This document shows positions 34,745 through 45,740 of a stretch of 64,000 nucleotides of DNA, one piece after another. Position numbers and translations under genes: made by a program. The notes under the pieces are model-generated. The model searched no databases and was not told the origin of the DNA. It was given only the letters and a program-made list of their open reading frames with translations. This stretch comes from Ceriagrion tenellum (Eukaryota > Arthropoda > Insecta > Odonata > Coenagrionidae): NCBI GenBank assembly GCA_963169105.1, contig OY720636.1, positions 108,314,539-108,378,538 of the forward strand, written 5' to 3'. How positions within the stretch are numbered: position 1 is the first letter of the stretch; each line of letters begins with the position of its first letter.

Positions 34745-35470
34745 GTCTTTCCCGTAGATCCTCCAACAATACCAATCCTGAGTTCTTCATTTGCTGATCT
34801 ACCCTCATTGCAGATTCTACCTTTAGTAGGAATACCTGTGTTAGTTGTTATCATTAGGGACGATCTACTGGGCATAGAATAGAATAGAATTAAGTTTTAT
34901 CATGCTCTGGGTTTCCCCTTTAGAACAAAACAGAAAATACATACATAATTATGATTTTAACGAAAAAAATAACAAAAAATATATCTGGCCAGCATCTCAC
35001 AGTGATGAAATTCAAAAATTTTAAGCCACAGATAATTCACACTGAATACAAAATGGAAAATATAATACCAGTGAGAAAGAAATAAGAAACAAACATTGAT
35101 TTCTCAGATCGTTATGTAAAACATACAATTCTATAATAGAATAAAAATTTAGGTTATAGATATCTATGGTCATTATTTTAATAATTAAATAGTTTTTCCT
35201 TAAAATGGTTGGTTAATGGTAGGTTTCCTTAAAATGGTAGGCGTGGTAGGTTTATATGGTAATCTTTTACCGCTGACGGTCCTTATCTCCAAGACCTCTT
35301 TCATTTCTCAGTGCGGAATATGTCCCATCTCTCACCATCCCATACCTGAATTATATTCCCCTTCTTCATCTCTCCCGCTTGCCCACCATCCTCTCATTCT
35401 TCCATGGCCTTCATCATTTCCTCGCCTCTCATCACCTGTGACAACCACCTATTAACATAATATATAACGC
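34745..35470. other. Unannotated stretch, possible reverse-strand LINE 3' tail
   Basis: (ATAGA)n-like ATAGAATAGAATAGAATTAA at 34875 followed by TTTATCATGC resembles the antisense of a LINE 3' end. There is not enough coding sequence to confirm. A short stop-free segment at 34760-34875 has no recognised product. Confidence 0.35.
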
Positions 35471-36192
35471 CATAAACACTTGTTGCCAAATAATGTTAGA
35501 AAACATCTGATTGAGAGTCTCGTATTTCCTATTATTGATCATGGGGCTTTGGTCTGTGATGGAATGTTAGTTGTATGTGTAAGTCGTATCCAGCGTCTCC
35601 AAAATGCCTGCGCTCGATTTGTCCTGGACCTGCCTCGTGACTGCCACATTTCTGGACACCTTGCTTCCTTAAATTGGATGAAAATCAACCCCAGACGTGA
35701 TTATCAGGCTGTATTACTCCTCAAAAAGATAATGCATACTAAGACACCTTCCTATCTGTACAGTAAGCTTTCTTTTGTTCACACCTTTCACAGTCGCCCT
35801 CTCAGGAATCCAGATATGCTAAGAGTCCCTCAACACCGAACTGATAAAGAAAGAGGTGCTTTCTGGATATTCTCCGTCATCTTGTGGAACAGTTTACCAT
35901 CCACAGTCACTAACTGCATCTCTGTTAAAACATTTCAATTCCAAGCTCGAAAATATTTTATGTCTCTCGAGTCCTGTTGATTATGTTATTATACTGTTTT
36001 TTTGATTTTTTTTTGTTTTCATTTATGGTGCAATTAATTAATTTTGTAATTTTTGACTATTTTTTCTTATATGCGAGTGGAACTGAACTTACTTTGCTTT
36101 TTACATCTTTCAATGTTTGTATTGTACTCTCGTAGGACTGAGAGTCCTTTTGTACATTGATTAAATAAATATCTATCTATCTATCTATCTAT
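35471..36192 (+). pseudogene. Jockey/CR1-type LINE 3' end with open C-terminal frame and (TCTA)n tail
   Basis: A 167-codon frame (35480-35980) shows the usual post-RT pattern: ESLVFPIIDHGALV, RIQRLQNACARFVLDLPRD, HLASLNWMKINPRRDYQAV, a PSYLYSKL block, FWIFSVILWNSLPSTV and a final TFQFQARKYF. It is followed by a 3' untranslated region, a small hairpin ACTCTCGTAGGACTGAGAGT (36127-36146) and AAATAAATATCTATCTATC up to 36192. The element is 5'-truncated with no RT catalytic motif, but the remaining frame is intact, so the insertion may be fairly recent. The exact clade is not resolved. Confidence 0.8.
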
Positions 36193-36343
36193 TCTGCCTC
36201 CTTTTAAATCCCTCCAACTGTTTCATCTACTCTCCGATGATACCGAGGACTTCCCCGTTCCTCTTCCTTCCCGTCCATTTTGCCTTCTTTTTTCTCTACA
36301 CCAGCATCTCTAACGCTTGCTGCATATTTTCGTCATTTTTTAT

Positions 36344-36554
36344 GAGGCAGCTTTATACGGTACATACATTTGACTGTACAAACTAATGTGTCGTAGATTG
36401 TAGTCGAAAGTGACTAGAATTAGAACAAGTCCTATTTCCCGTTCAGTCATTCAGACAGTCATACAATTTGGCGCATTGCATGGAACAATTTCTCCTCATG
36501 AAAGAGTTCATGCATTCGTTTGTACAGTAAAATGTACCGTCTAAAGCGGCCTTC
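36344..36554 (+). mobile_element. TIR MITE, better-preserved copy
   Basis: Left GAGGCAGCTTTATACGGTAC with TGACTGTACAAAC; right GTTTGTACAGTAAAATGTAC with CGTCTAAAGCGGCCTTC. These form imperfect TIRs of about 36 bp around a 211-bp element. The related copy is at 10709-10892. Confidence 0.8.
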
Positions 36555-37050
36555 AGAGCTTAGGCTTGTGCATCATTCGACGCTACATTGCATGTTAACT
36601 TTCAACCGGTCTTCTATTTGTATTTTTTTTACTGAAGACACCCCTCATTAATTCCCTCCTGTTTGTTAACACAGTTTATCCAACGGTATCTTGACGAATG
36701 CATCTCTGGAGGTACACCAATTAGGGAAATTTACGATGAAAAAATCATTCTGTAGGAATAGGTTTCCATCCCAGAACTCCTTGATTTGTAGTGTATATTC
36801 TCAATTGAATTCCATCATCTACTTTGTACCCAGCTTGGAACCTCCTTGGTTTGTGGCAGAAGGTGCATTTCCGCCAACATGCGCTGTACCATAAGTAATC
36901 AATCTTAGAGAAACTTTGGATATTAAAATATTTATGCATACACGCAACTGCACAAATGCTTAGAGATGTTAGTTTTGTAGAAAGCATACAAGACGTGCTG
37001 TTACCTAATTTGGATAGCGTTGCTGAGCAATTCATTTCAAGGTCCTTCAA
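36555..37050. other. Unannotated stretch
   Basis: Open frames on both strands at 36691-37050 (up to 101 codons) have no recognisable domain. Confidence 0.4.
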
Positions 37051-37327
37051 TATCGATTGTATTCTTCCTTCGATATAGGTCTTCGAAACGTAAACAAGTC
37101 CACTATTAATATGCTAATTTTAGTGTGTTCTTCACCAGAATACCACAGTTTTTTCAAAGTTTTATTTGTTTGGCAGTGCATTTTTGTTCAAAATTACGAC
37201 TTCCGCCGTGTTTTCGTTTATTTCCTTGGTTGCGCCATGGCAGAACATGCTCAGGGCGCACACTAATGGCGGACATGTGGTGGAAATTTTTGCGTAGACG
37301 TGTTTCGAAGGAAAAATACAATCGATA
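37051..37327 (+). mobile_element. TIR MITE with TATCGATTGTATT termini
   Basis: Left TATCGATTGTATTCTTCCTT then CGATATAGGTCTTCGAAAC; right GTTTCGAAGGAAAAATACAA then TCGATA, an inverted pair. The copy at 54250-54503 shares TAATATGC, TTGTTGATTTGG-like, AATGGCGGNCATG and the right terminus. Confidence 0.75.
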
Positions 37328-37914
37328 TCGAACGACCATGATTCATATATTTGATACACATACTACCTATCATAAAGCCTACCTATAAAAAATATTAAGT
37401 CTCCCTATTTCGATCACAAAAGTTGTCGTATCTTCTTCTTCATTTTTTCTCTTTCCCTCAATCTTTCCTTCAAATTATTCTTTTCCGCAAAAAAGTGGAC
37501 GCGGTCCAAGAACTTGCCACCTTCATAATGCCTCTTCCTCATTCGTTTATTCTCCCTGCCCCCGTTCGCCTCGTTTCTTTTTCGGTCCATGTGGTCCTCT
37601 CCATTTTTTTGCAACAGCTTCACTTAACACCACCCCTAAATATTTCCTCGATCCGGAGTATGCTGCCTCTAATTTTAGCCGCGGGAGCGAAAGAAGGCGA
37701 TGGATGATTGGGAGGGAGCCTTGTGGATTGAGTCTTTAGATTGGAGGATGTATCTAGATCTATCAGGGATAACTTTGTGTATCGATCTGACGACTAATTT
37801 CAGTGATTTATAACTGGCGGTTTTTCTAAGAAATTTAACTTTTGCTCTACTCCTTCCCTGTCATATCTCCCTTTTGGTGTGATGTTTCGCCTGTTGGAAT
37901 AGCGCGTATTCATT
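37328..37914. other. Unannotated stretch
   Basis: Opposed frames at 37414-37707 are low-complexity, with no domain. Confidence 0.4.
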
Positions 37915-38326
37915 GGTTGTTCAATCCTAAGATTGGTTGACTGCAGCCCTCCTCCCTTCCGTATCTAATGCCAGTTCCCTTACCCCCCTGGCATCTCTTC
38001 CTATGTGCTTTCCTCTTTATTTGGTCCATGAACTTATTCCTGGGGACTTTTCCCTCCATTTTACCTTCATTAATGTTCTTCTAAAACCCATTGTGTCTCA
38101 GGGTGTGTCCAATCCATCTTGTTCTTCTTTTCTGTATGGTATTCCATATGGTCCTTTCCTCTTCTACTCTTCTGTAAACTTCGTTTCTTATTTTTTCCGT
38201 CCATTTTATCTTCAGCATCATCCTCCAGCACCAGGTTTCGAAGGCCTCTAGTCCTTTCTGGTCATCTTTTCCAATGGTCCATGCTTCCGATCCATAGAGT
38301 GCCACGCTCCACGCTAACGTTGTCAC
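37915..38326 (-). pseudogene. LINE reverse-transcriptase C-terminal fragment
   Basis: The reverse-strand frame from 38326 reads WSVALYGSEAWTIGKDDQKG, LEAFETWCWRMMLKIKWTEK, IWNTIQKRRTRWIGHTLRHN, then continues after a stop in decayed frames to the ELALD-E-RRAAVNQS-like end. The 3' end GGTTGTTCAATCCTAAGATT is shared with 58033-58300, so both are copies of one family, distinct from the 16966 family by sequence. Confidence 0.8.
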
Positions 38327-39659
38327 AGGGAAAACGCTATGATTATATAATTAATATCTGACAAGCCAGTGGCTAATGCAATACCATAAATCTTGTACAC
38401 GTTGCTTTTCCATCACTCATATGCGTATCATTTGCAAAATTAAAGCCACAGCCGTAGTGAGATTATAGTTTTAACGAAATATTCATCTTTATTCATTAGA
38501 AGTGGTAGGGCTATAATGGGTTGCGATTTGTCGATGGTACGTCGACATTCTTTCGTAATTTCCTAGCCGGTACGGATGGAGTGGAAGGAGCACCGTTACA
38601 TGGCATGATAATCTTCATCGGTAAATGATTGTCATGCGATAAGAATAGCAAATCAATGCATGAGAAGCGCGAGATATACGATATGGACTTATCTATTAGT
38701 GTTCTTGATGCTCCAGCTTCTTTTGTTACAGCTGATTGTATGTGTATACCTAATGATAAAAATCGCCATTCTGAATCATGTCTCTTCCGCTAAATTTTTT
38801 TATTGTATCAGAGGGAATTCATCAGTACTTCCATAGACTGAATGCTCTGGTGCTGTCATATTAAAATCCGGTTGGGAATAATTGGTATTGCAAAAGCATA
38901 TATTACAGCACAAGTGATTTTCTTCATATTGAAAAATGAAAAATATACTTCATTTCTGGTTTAATTACCAGGAAGCGATCTTGGTTCCAATTTAATATAT
39001 CATAATTATGTAAGGTATCAAAATAAAGCGTCAGTGCTGAATATCCTTAGAAATCTTGATCGCCTTGCATTATTTTTACTAATGGAAAAGTACATATTTT
39101 ATTTTTTAAGGGAATTATTTTGTTCATTCTATAGCCCGGGGATGATTATAGAATTTATGCCATCCGCTCAGTACCCTCTTATTGGTTTGAGGAGAGCATG
39201 TACGTATTTAACTGCTTGTTTCTTAAGCTTGTCAGGCCCATGTTCAACCCTCTTATTGGTGAAAGCCGACCTTTTGGCTTCGGTTTCGCTCCCAAAAAAG
39301 TGTCTTGAGCCAATACATTGGCTCAGTCATGTGTCATTAATTTACTTCTCATTAATATGTAAATAATTTAGTTTTTTTTAGCTACATGACGAATGCCGAG
39401 AAAGTTGTAAGTATGCAACAAACTAGTAGAGGACTATGGAAAGTAAAATTTACTTAGCATTTTATTGATTTCCTCATATTGTTGTTATTTTATGAATGAT
39501 TACATTTTATAACCTCGGAATTTATGTAAGGTGAAAATACTCTGTGATCACGGATAAGGTTAAGTATCAACTTTGTGATTTGTGATATCGAGAAACTGCT
39601 AGGAACAGAAAACTAGGTAAAAAGAGTAGTTTCAGGCGTGATCTGGTGGATTATCATCA
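38327..39659. other. Unannotated stretch
   Basis: AT-rich. The 110-codon frame at 39034-39366 (+) is hydrophobic-rich but unrecognised and has no supporting context. Confidence 0.4.
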
Positions 39660-39865
39660 TAAAATTAAAGGAAATTGGCAATTTTCCACAGTATAAACTT
39701 TCCCATCTCCCCTTCCCTTCCCAACCACCCCTCTCCCCCCCTGCAATTCTGTAAAAACTCTGGACTATGAGTTATACTTGTTCCCGGATGATGGTTTATT
39801 ACATCGAAACCAGTCGCGCTAAAGTTTATAAATATTGTGGCAATTGCCAATTTCCTTTAAGAAAA
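39660..39865 (+). mobile_element. Foldback-family element
   Basis: Outer arms AAAGGAAATTGGCAATTTTC (39668 onward) and the inverse near 39838-39860 share CCACAGTATAAACTT/AAGTTTATAAATATTGTGG. The core at 39785-39810 reads CGGATGATGGTTTATTAC followed by ATCGAAAC, with hairpin GATG/CATC. The CTGATGA box is altered (CGGATGA). Confidence 0.65.
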
Positions 39866-40776
39866 CTTGTACTCGTTATATTTTTCGACCCTAGCGATTT
39901 TCTAATTTTAATATCGTCGATCCCTGCTATGGCTTAAGGCATTAGATCTCTTTGCACTGCGGAAGTGCCCCACCCTCCCCCCCCTCTCCCTGTCAATACA
40001 TCCGCATCGTATGAAGAAAAACTTGAAAGGCCCAGTGGGGGAGGGGGGGGGGGAGGAGTGGTGTGCGGGTTCCGGTCCCCTTGTCGTAAAACTAGGCGAG
40101 TCGCCCCGGAGACCGACCGACCCCAAAGTCACACACAGGGCGTCCGTATTTCACGACGGTGACTTACAAACGTGTCATAAAAGGAGATTGAGAGGAATGT
40201 GTGCTTGAAGGAGCAAGTGTCCTTTATGAGTGTCTAGCGTGAGGAACACTTCCGAAATGGTGGCTCGTAAACTTGTCAAGAAAGCAACGGGGGGGGGGGG
40301 GGGGCATTAGAAACATGCTCTGGAATCGGCTTGCAGTAAGTCGGTGCATGAAATGCTATCTTCAAGTACGCCGGCGGTGTTTTGCTCCGCAGTGTATTTG
40401 CGACTTGGTTACATCTCAATTGCGGCGAAAATAAAATGTATGTGAAGAACGTCCTTATGTATTGGGAACGAACAGATTTTGTCGAGGCTCGCTCGTTTTT
40501 CTAAGACGTCCTCCGAAGATTATGTTCTATTTCTATTATTTTCTTCGACGAAGATTATTCTCGCTCGTTTTTCTCGTCCTGACTGACTGCGGTTTCTTGT
40601 TTCATGTTATTCCGTAAACTCTTGATTCGGTGAAGCGTTTTTCTATGTACTCTTTTCTCATGTATACATCGACCGTGTTTGATTCCGTGTTAGAAATGTG
40701 TACATATTTATAGTATTTCTCTCATTGGTATTGAAGCTAGTGATGTTGTGGAGATGGCCTGATTGCACCATTTACG
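39866..40776. other. Unannotated stretch with long G runs
   Basis: G-rich tracts lie at 40037-40053 and 40289-40304 (16 consecutive G), with a C-rich tract near 39970. Otherwise no gene or element. Confidence 0.5.
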
Positions 40777-40915
40777 AGGATTCTACATCTACTTACTACC
40801 CTGCAAGCCTCCACAAGGGTGTTTGGTAGGGGTGACTTATCACCAGCATAAACCAGGGTGAAGAAATTAACTTTCTTCAATATGCATCACACTATGGGTA
40901 TGCTAGAAATGCTAC
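40777..40915. repeat. Dispersed arthropod-type repeat (short copy)
   Basis: TCTACATCTACTTACTACCC then TGCAAGCCTCCACAAGGG and GTGTTTGGTAGGGGTGA matches the start of 28343-28990. Confidence 0.6.
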
Positions 40916-41154
40916 AGAAACTACTCCGCGAGGAATAATCTATAACTCGAACCCGCGAGGAAAAGATTACTTAAGTAAGTTTAGATGACGAGGATTTCAG
41001 AGGGTAAGGGAAGGTTTTATTTGGACCTCGCCCCACATAACTGGAGCTGTTAGAAGGGACAAAACGAGATATCCAATATCGAACTGATAGGTACAAACTG
41101 TTACCGGAAGAGCAAAACTTGGTAGACCTCCATGATAGCAAGATTAAAAAACAT

Positions 41155-41491
41155 GAATTTCCACACTTTTTTTTAAATGAACACCGACCATAGTTTTGAC
41201 ACTTTGTCGTTATCAAGATATAATTATTTTAATTCTGATTTTATATAAACCCCATTGCCAATAAAAAGATAGGTTGACGGAGGTGAGGGTAAGAGAGGAA
41301 AGATATAGAGGTGTTGTATGCTATTGTTATACTACTGTGTACTATTGTTGTACTGTGGTTATACTGTTGTTATACTATTGTTGTACTGTTGTTATACTGT
41401 TGTTATACTATTGTTGTACTATTGTTATTTTATTCTTACTATCATGGATATAGAATATTTCCAGAAGGTTACGCCCGAAACTCTCTCATTC
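41155..41491 (-). mobile_element. Degraded foldback-family element containing a minisatellite
   Basis: 41165-41222 on the reverse strand reads CTTGATAACGACAAAGTG then TCAAAACTATGGTCGGTG, a degraded motif related to 2521. About 41321-41430 is a TTGTTATACTRTTG minisatellite. The tail at 41444-41491 (+ strand) reads MDIEYFQKVTPETLSF, nearly identical to the tail at 2680. Confidence 0.55.
41321..41430. repeat. Minisatellite, TTGTTATACTATTG-like units
   Basis: Imperfect short units built from TTGTTATAC and TTGTTGTAC alternate. The open frames across it (about 62-79 codons, Tyr/Leu/Val-rich) are repeat artefacts. Confidence 0.8.
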
Positions 41492-42577
41492 GTTGGTAGG
41501 TCTCACCAGGTATTAGTTTTATTTTCCTCATATTTTTTTTTATTTATCCTGGGTTAGATGGGACAGAACCGTCCCCTCTTCCCCCAACCCAGTTTACATG
41601 CACAGACACCCATGTCCTAGGCAGACACCCATGTCCTAGGCACCCATGTCCTAGTTTTAGGTCAGTGAGTATAAATATTTCGTAGATAAGTAGTCATAGT
41701 CGCCGAAGGGCTCTTGCCGTGACCTCTGGTAGTATATTCGACCTCTTTGTCTCACTCCTTACATGAATTTTCCTTTCCCTGACGTCGCGTGCTCGTCACA
41801 AACGTGAGCTGCCAATTTTGCTACGCCTGCACAAAAGTTTCTTCTTCCTACCCACAATTAGTGATCGTAAAAGTTGAGACGAGACAGACTCTCCATTTGA
41901 TACCATTCTCTTTCATCCTTTTTTATTCCATTACATATTCCCTCCCCCTCTCCTGGGTCTTGACCTCACATCCCCTGCCTCACGATTCAGCGGCCGAATA
42001 AGATCATTTTTATGCATTTCCCTTCTGATTGAACCCCGTTCTCTTCTCGAGAGGGAGTTTATTTTTCGAGAAAATTGTGAACGGAAACTATAGACTGCAC
42101 TTCTTTCTCTTTTCTCTTCACGGTTTTTGTCACGAACGACGTGATTATAGGCACTGTTCAATAGCACAATCCCACACATGTATCCCCAAACGAATTTTTA
42201 TATCTTCAGACTCCTATTTGTGTATAATGTTACGTTGAGAAGTGTTCTTGATTTCGATCTATTCCGTGTCCGTCGCACTTCTTCCTCATTCTGCTTGTCT
42301 ATCGCTCTTTGTCTGTTTTGCGGGGCCGCTCCTAGGGATTGCGAGGTCCCGGGCAACGTCTTGCGGGGACCCAGGAAGCTATGAATTGTGCGTCCCTAGG
42401 AAACTATGATTTACTGGCCCTAAAATTGTAGTTATTCCTCCATCATTTATATTACAACATGTATGGTTATTTACATATGTTACCTAGGCAACATCACCAA
42501 GGGAAACTTCTGCTGCTTACCTTGTCTACCGAATTTATTTTTCAATGCGTGTCAAAATTAGGCATTTAATATGCATT
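41492..42577. other. Unannotated stretch
   Basis: Contains a tiny tandem repeat of ACACCCATGTCCTAGGC at 41601-41655 (three units). No gene. Confidence 0.45.
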
Positions 42578-42844
42578 CACTACGTTTACCAATCGAACTA
42601 AGATCGATACGAATTCGGACCAAATTGAACATTCTAAGCCAGCCGACTAGGATCGCCTGGTTTAACAATGCGAAATCGGTTGGAATATCGATTTGAATCG
42701 GTTCATATCGATTTGAAATCTCAGACTGGCAGAGAAAGCGGGCCGAGTTAGCCCGCTTCTCATATCGATCCCACTAGCCCGTTGCGTTTACCATACCGAG
42801 CTGAACCGGCCAAATCGATCTGAGTTCGATTGGTAAACGTGGTG
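42578..42844. mobile_element. TIR MITE, 267 bp
   Basis: Left CACTACGTTTACCAATCGAA and right TTCGATTGGTAAACGTGGTG are inverted, extending to about 28 bp with AGATCGAT-type inner ends. Inside, ATCGATTTGAA repeats. The flanks both carry ATT, a possible 3-bp duplication. Superfamily unclear; no transposase. Confidence 0.85.
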
Positions 42845-43611
42845 ATTGTTAATTTTTTTTTAAAACCTGAAGATGGTTTTACTCAGTCCTCAGTTCGTAA
42901 AACAATCACTTCAAAAAAGTATAATTACTTGTTTTCAATACGTGGTCAAAGCTTAGGTTTAATGCCTCGTCTTAATAAATTTTACCCGAAGGAGTATCTG
43001 CATGAAATTCAAAAAAATGTAAACCTGCCTTAATTTACTTATGACAGAAAATTGATGTATACATCTTATGAAATCAGCACTTTGAAGCGTTTATTCCTCC
43101 TTAGCTTATCTAAAGAACTCCATCTAACACGTGCGCACTTTTTCGAGTCGCGCAATTCCGCCCTTAACGCTCGGTCGCTGCCCATTCGAGCGGTGATTAT
43201 GGCCGTTGTCTCCGCGGCCGGCCGAATCCTGCCCTGCCCCCCCCTTGCACGTCCATTTGCCCCGGTTTCCTCCTTCCCTCCTTTTGAGGGAGAGGTACTC
43301 TTCCAACCACTCCGCGAGCGCACACTCGGGACGCCGCCTGTGTGCGCTCTCTCCGGCGTTCTAATTAGCGAGCGTGCCACTGGAACGCTGCTAGCCTTGC
43401 CTTATGTTAAACCCATTTGTCATCGAACACACGATGGAAATGGGTCGCCTTGGCGTGGATTTTAATTGCTCCCAAGTCTTCCAGTTACTGTCGAATGTGT
43501 GCCACACAGTTTTGAGTTGTGTGAATGCATATTTCGAATCTTGAGAAGTCGCTCCTTTGGCGGAGAACCTTCGAACGTTTGACCCTCTTTCTCACGCCAT
43601 TGCTCTTGCGC
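42845..43611. other. Unannotated stretch with GC-rich segment
   Basis: About 43130-43400 is GC/CpG-rich with a 137-codon frame (43052-43465 +) and overlapping antisense frames. No domain is present. Possible CpG-rich regulatory DNA. Confidence 0.35.
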
Positions 43612-44298
43612 CCTTCAGAGTGGTAGTGAAACATGGTGACGGTTGCTTAGAAGGCCCTTTGCAGTGGAAGGGTCCAATGCCTGTGAGCCAGCTAAGCTAA
43701 GGATAGAGAGGTTGTCTCCGCCTCAGACCACCAGGGCTCCCCTCAGAGTTGTAGCGAAACATGGTGGCGGTTTATGCTTAGATTGCCTTTTGCAGTGGAA
43801 TGGTCCAGTGCCTGTGAGTAAGCTAAGCCAAGGAGAGAAAGATAGTCTCCGCCTTATGCCACCAGGGTTCCCTTCAGAGTGGTAGCGAAATGGTGGTGGT
43901 TTATGCTTAGATGGTCCTTTGCAGTGGAAGGGTCCAATGCCTGTCATTGAGGTAAGCGGAAGAGAGTAAGGTATTATCCGTCTTACATCACTAGGGTTCC
44001 GAAGGTCGCCATCTAACGGGGCTCCCCTCAGAGTTGTAGCGAAACATGGTGGCGGTTTATGCTTAGATTGCCTTTTGCAGTGGAACGGTCCAGTGCCTGT
44101 GAGTAAGCTAAGCCAAGGAGAGAAAGATAGTCTCCGCCTTATACCACCAGGGTTCCCTTCAGAGTGGTAGCGAAACATGGTGGTGGTTTATGCTTAGATG
44201 GTCCTTTGCAGTGGAAGGGTCCAATGCCTGTGAGTGAGCTAAGCGGAAGAGAGTAAGGTAGTATCCGCCTTAGACCACTAGGGTTCCCAAGGTCGCCA
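43612..44298. repeat. Tandem array with higher-order structure (about 127-bp monomer, 288-bp dimer)
   Basis: Monomers start at about 43612, 43740, 43869, 44028 and 44155, each with TCAGAGT-GTAGCGAAACATGG, TTTGCAGTGGAA-GGTCCA and TCTCCGCCTT-like blocks, closing with CCACCAGGG or CACTAGGG. Monomers 43740/44028 are near identical, as are 43869/44155, so an A-B dimer has been duplicated. The reverse-strand 151-codon frame (43723-44178) stays open only because monomers lack stops in that frame; its repetitive KHKPPPCFATTLRG peptide is not evidence of a gene. Confidence 0.9.
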
Positions 44299-44394
44299 AC
44301 CAACGTTTCCCCACCCCGTATTTCTGTTTGTTGATCATTTCAACCTAAAAAAAAAGTTGATTTTATGTGATGAAAAAAGAAAAAGAAGAGCTGT

Positions 44395-44680
44395 TCTATT
44401 CCACCTATTTATTTTCAGGTACTGCCAGTTTCGACGCAGCGACGTCATCTTCGGGCACAATTTCAGGGCACGATCATGAAGAATATACATCATCTAGGGT
44501 TCTTTTCTTCTAGGGTTATATTCTTCATGATCGTGGCCTAAACCTTGTACCTGAAGATGACGCCGCTGCGTCAAAACTTGTAATACCTGAAAATAAATTG
44601 GTGGAATAAAACTAAGTTTTCTTTATTCATTACTTTAAATGAACTTCCACAAAGTTAGCTTGAAATCATTGAGATCAAAG
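44395..44680 (+). mobile_element. Foldback element with two hammerhead-like motifs and tail
   Basis: Arms 44398-44509 and 44512-44612 pair through TATTTATTTTCAGGTA and CACGATCATGAAGAATATA with their inverses. The reverse core 44428-44455 is CCGAAGATGACGTCGCTG then CGTCGAAAC. The + core 44551-44577 is CTGAAGATGACGCCGCTG then CGTCAAAAC. Both have the GACG/CGTC hairpin and an altered CTGAAGA box. A tail starting at 44639 reads MNFHKVSLKSL. Confidence 0.75.
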
Positions 44681-45442
44681 TTGAATATAATAACGTGCCT
44701 GCTCTCTGGTGCTCCTAATCCAATGTTTGAATCGGTTTCTCTTGTGGATTTCCGACACTTAATTGCTCATATATTGTTTCAGTTTTGTTTGAATTGTAGA
44801 CATTTTCTCGCAACAAGATTGTGGTTCTTTCCCATCTCTTAAGAGCGAGTATGTTGGTCTACGTGTGTACATTGTCCTCCCCTGCCCCAAACTCTTCTTT
44901 GCCAACCTTATCCCGCGCCCATTTTCCCGTTTGATTGACGTCCGGTGAATGCCTTTAAGTTTAAGTGTAAGTAGGTGTGTATGTGGCCATTGCAACCCGT
45001 AAATGCTAAACAGTATATCAAGGATGGCTGTGTGATAACTTGCGTTAACTCATAAATTATAATTTGCATTAAAAGTCAATTTTCACTCGTAAATATTCGA
45101 ATCAGATCAGTACAAATATTGTTTTTGGACAATAAAAATTAATCTGATGAACTCACGAAATAAGGTGCCAAGGAAAAAAAAATTAAATATATTTCAACTG
45201 CCATTTATCTTTTTAAAACATTAATCCCCTTACATTATCACCCATAATACCTCTTTGAATCGAAAAAAAAACTGTCGCTGGATATTAGTAAATGAAATCC
45301 AAGCATCCCTGAGGATCAATTCCTCTTTTTGGATTTTTGCCTATATTTAATTAAATGATTACATTTAACAATGAATACACAAAAGTAGAAAAAGATAATA
45401 GTAGTCAATTTCTTAACGTTTCATTGGCTAAACACCTCGTAA

Positions 45443-45445
<3 letters not shown>
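44681..45445. other. Unannotated stretch
   Basis: AT-rich with no recognised gene or element. Confidence 0.45.

Positions 45446-45501
<56 letters not shown>
45446..45501. repeat. (AT)n microsatellite
   Basis: About 56 bp of uninterrupted TA dinucleotides directly at the 3' end of a reverse-strand SINE-A, where SINE tails often seed microsatellites. Confidence 0.97.
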
Positions 45502-45502
<1 letters not shown>

Positions 45503-45504
<2 letters not shown>

Positions 45505-45740
45505 TCGTTCGTTCATTCACTCAGACCGCTCAGCGGCAAATACATACAAATAAAGGTTCAAACAGAAAGGTAGAAAGAAAGTGGATAGGAACACACAAAA
45601 TAGACGAACACAATGGTGGTGTGAAGATGTAATGATGGCCGATTCCAAGCATAAAAAATTCGACTGGACCGGGAATCGAACCACGGACCTTTGGATTGAC
45701 CTTATGTGTTCCTATCCACTTTCTTTCTACCTTACCTTTT
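45503..45740 (-). mobile_element. SINE-A copy with inverted end fragment
   Basis: 45503-45697 on the reverse strand carries B box GTGGTTCGATTCCCGG, body TGCTTGGAATCGGCC, CACACCACCATTGTGTTCG and end CGCTGAGCGGTCTGAG. 45698-45740 is a second piece of the same SINE in opposite orientation (TTATGTGTTCCTATCCACTT), so the locus ends in a hairpin. The tRNA head beyond TTGGATT is lost. Confidence 0.75.

Noticed and set aside
41311..41557. Hydrophobic frames rich in YCCYTIVVLL
   Set aside because: They are produced by a short minisatellite.
43723..44178. 151-codon reverse frame with repeated KHKPPPCFATTLRG peptide
   Set aside because: It follows a tandem DNA repeat exactly; openness is due to monomer composition, and monomer boundaries rather than codon positions explain the conservation.
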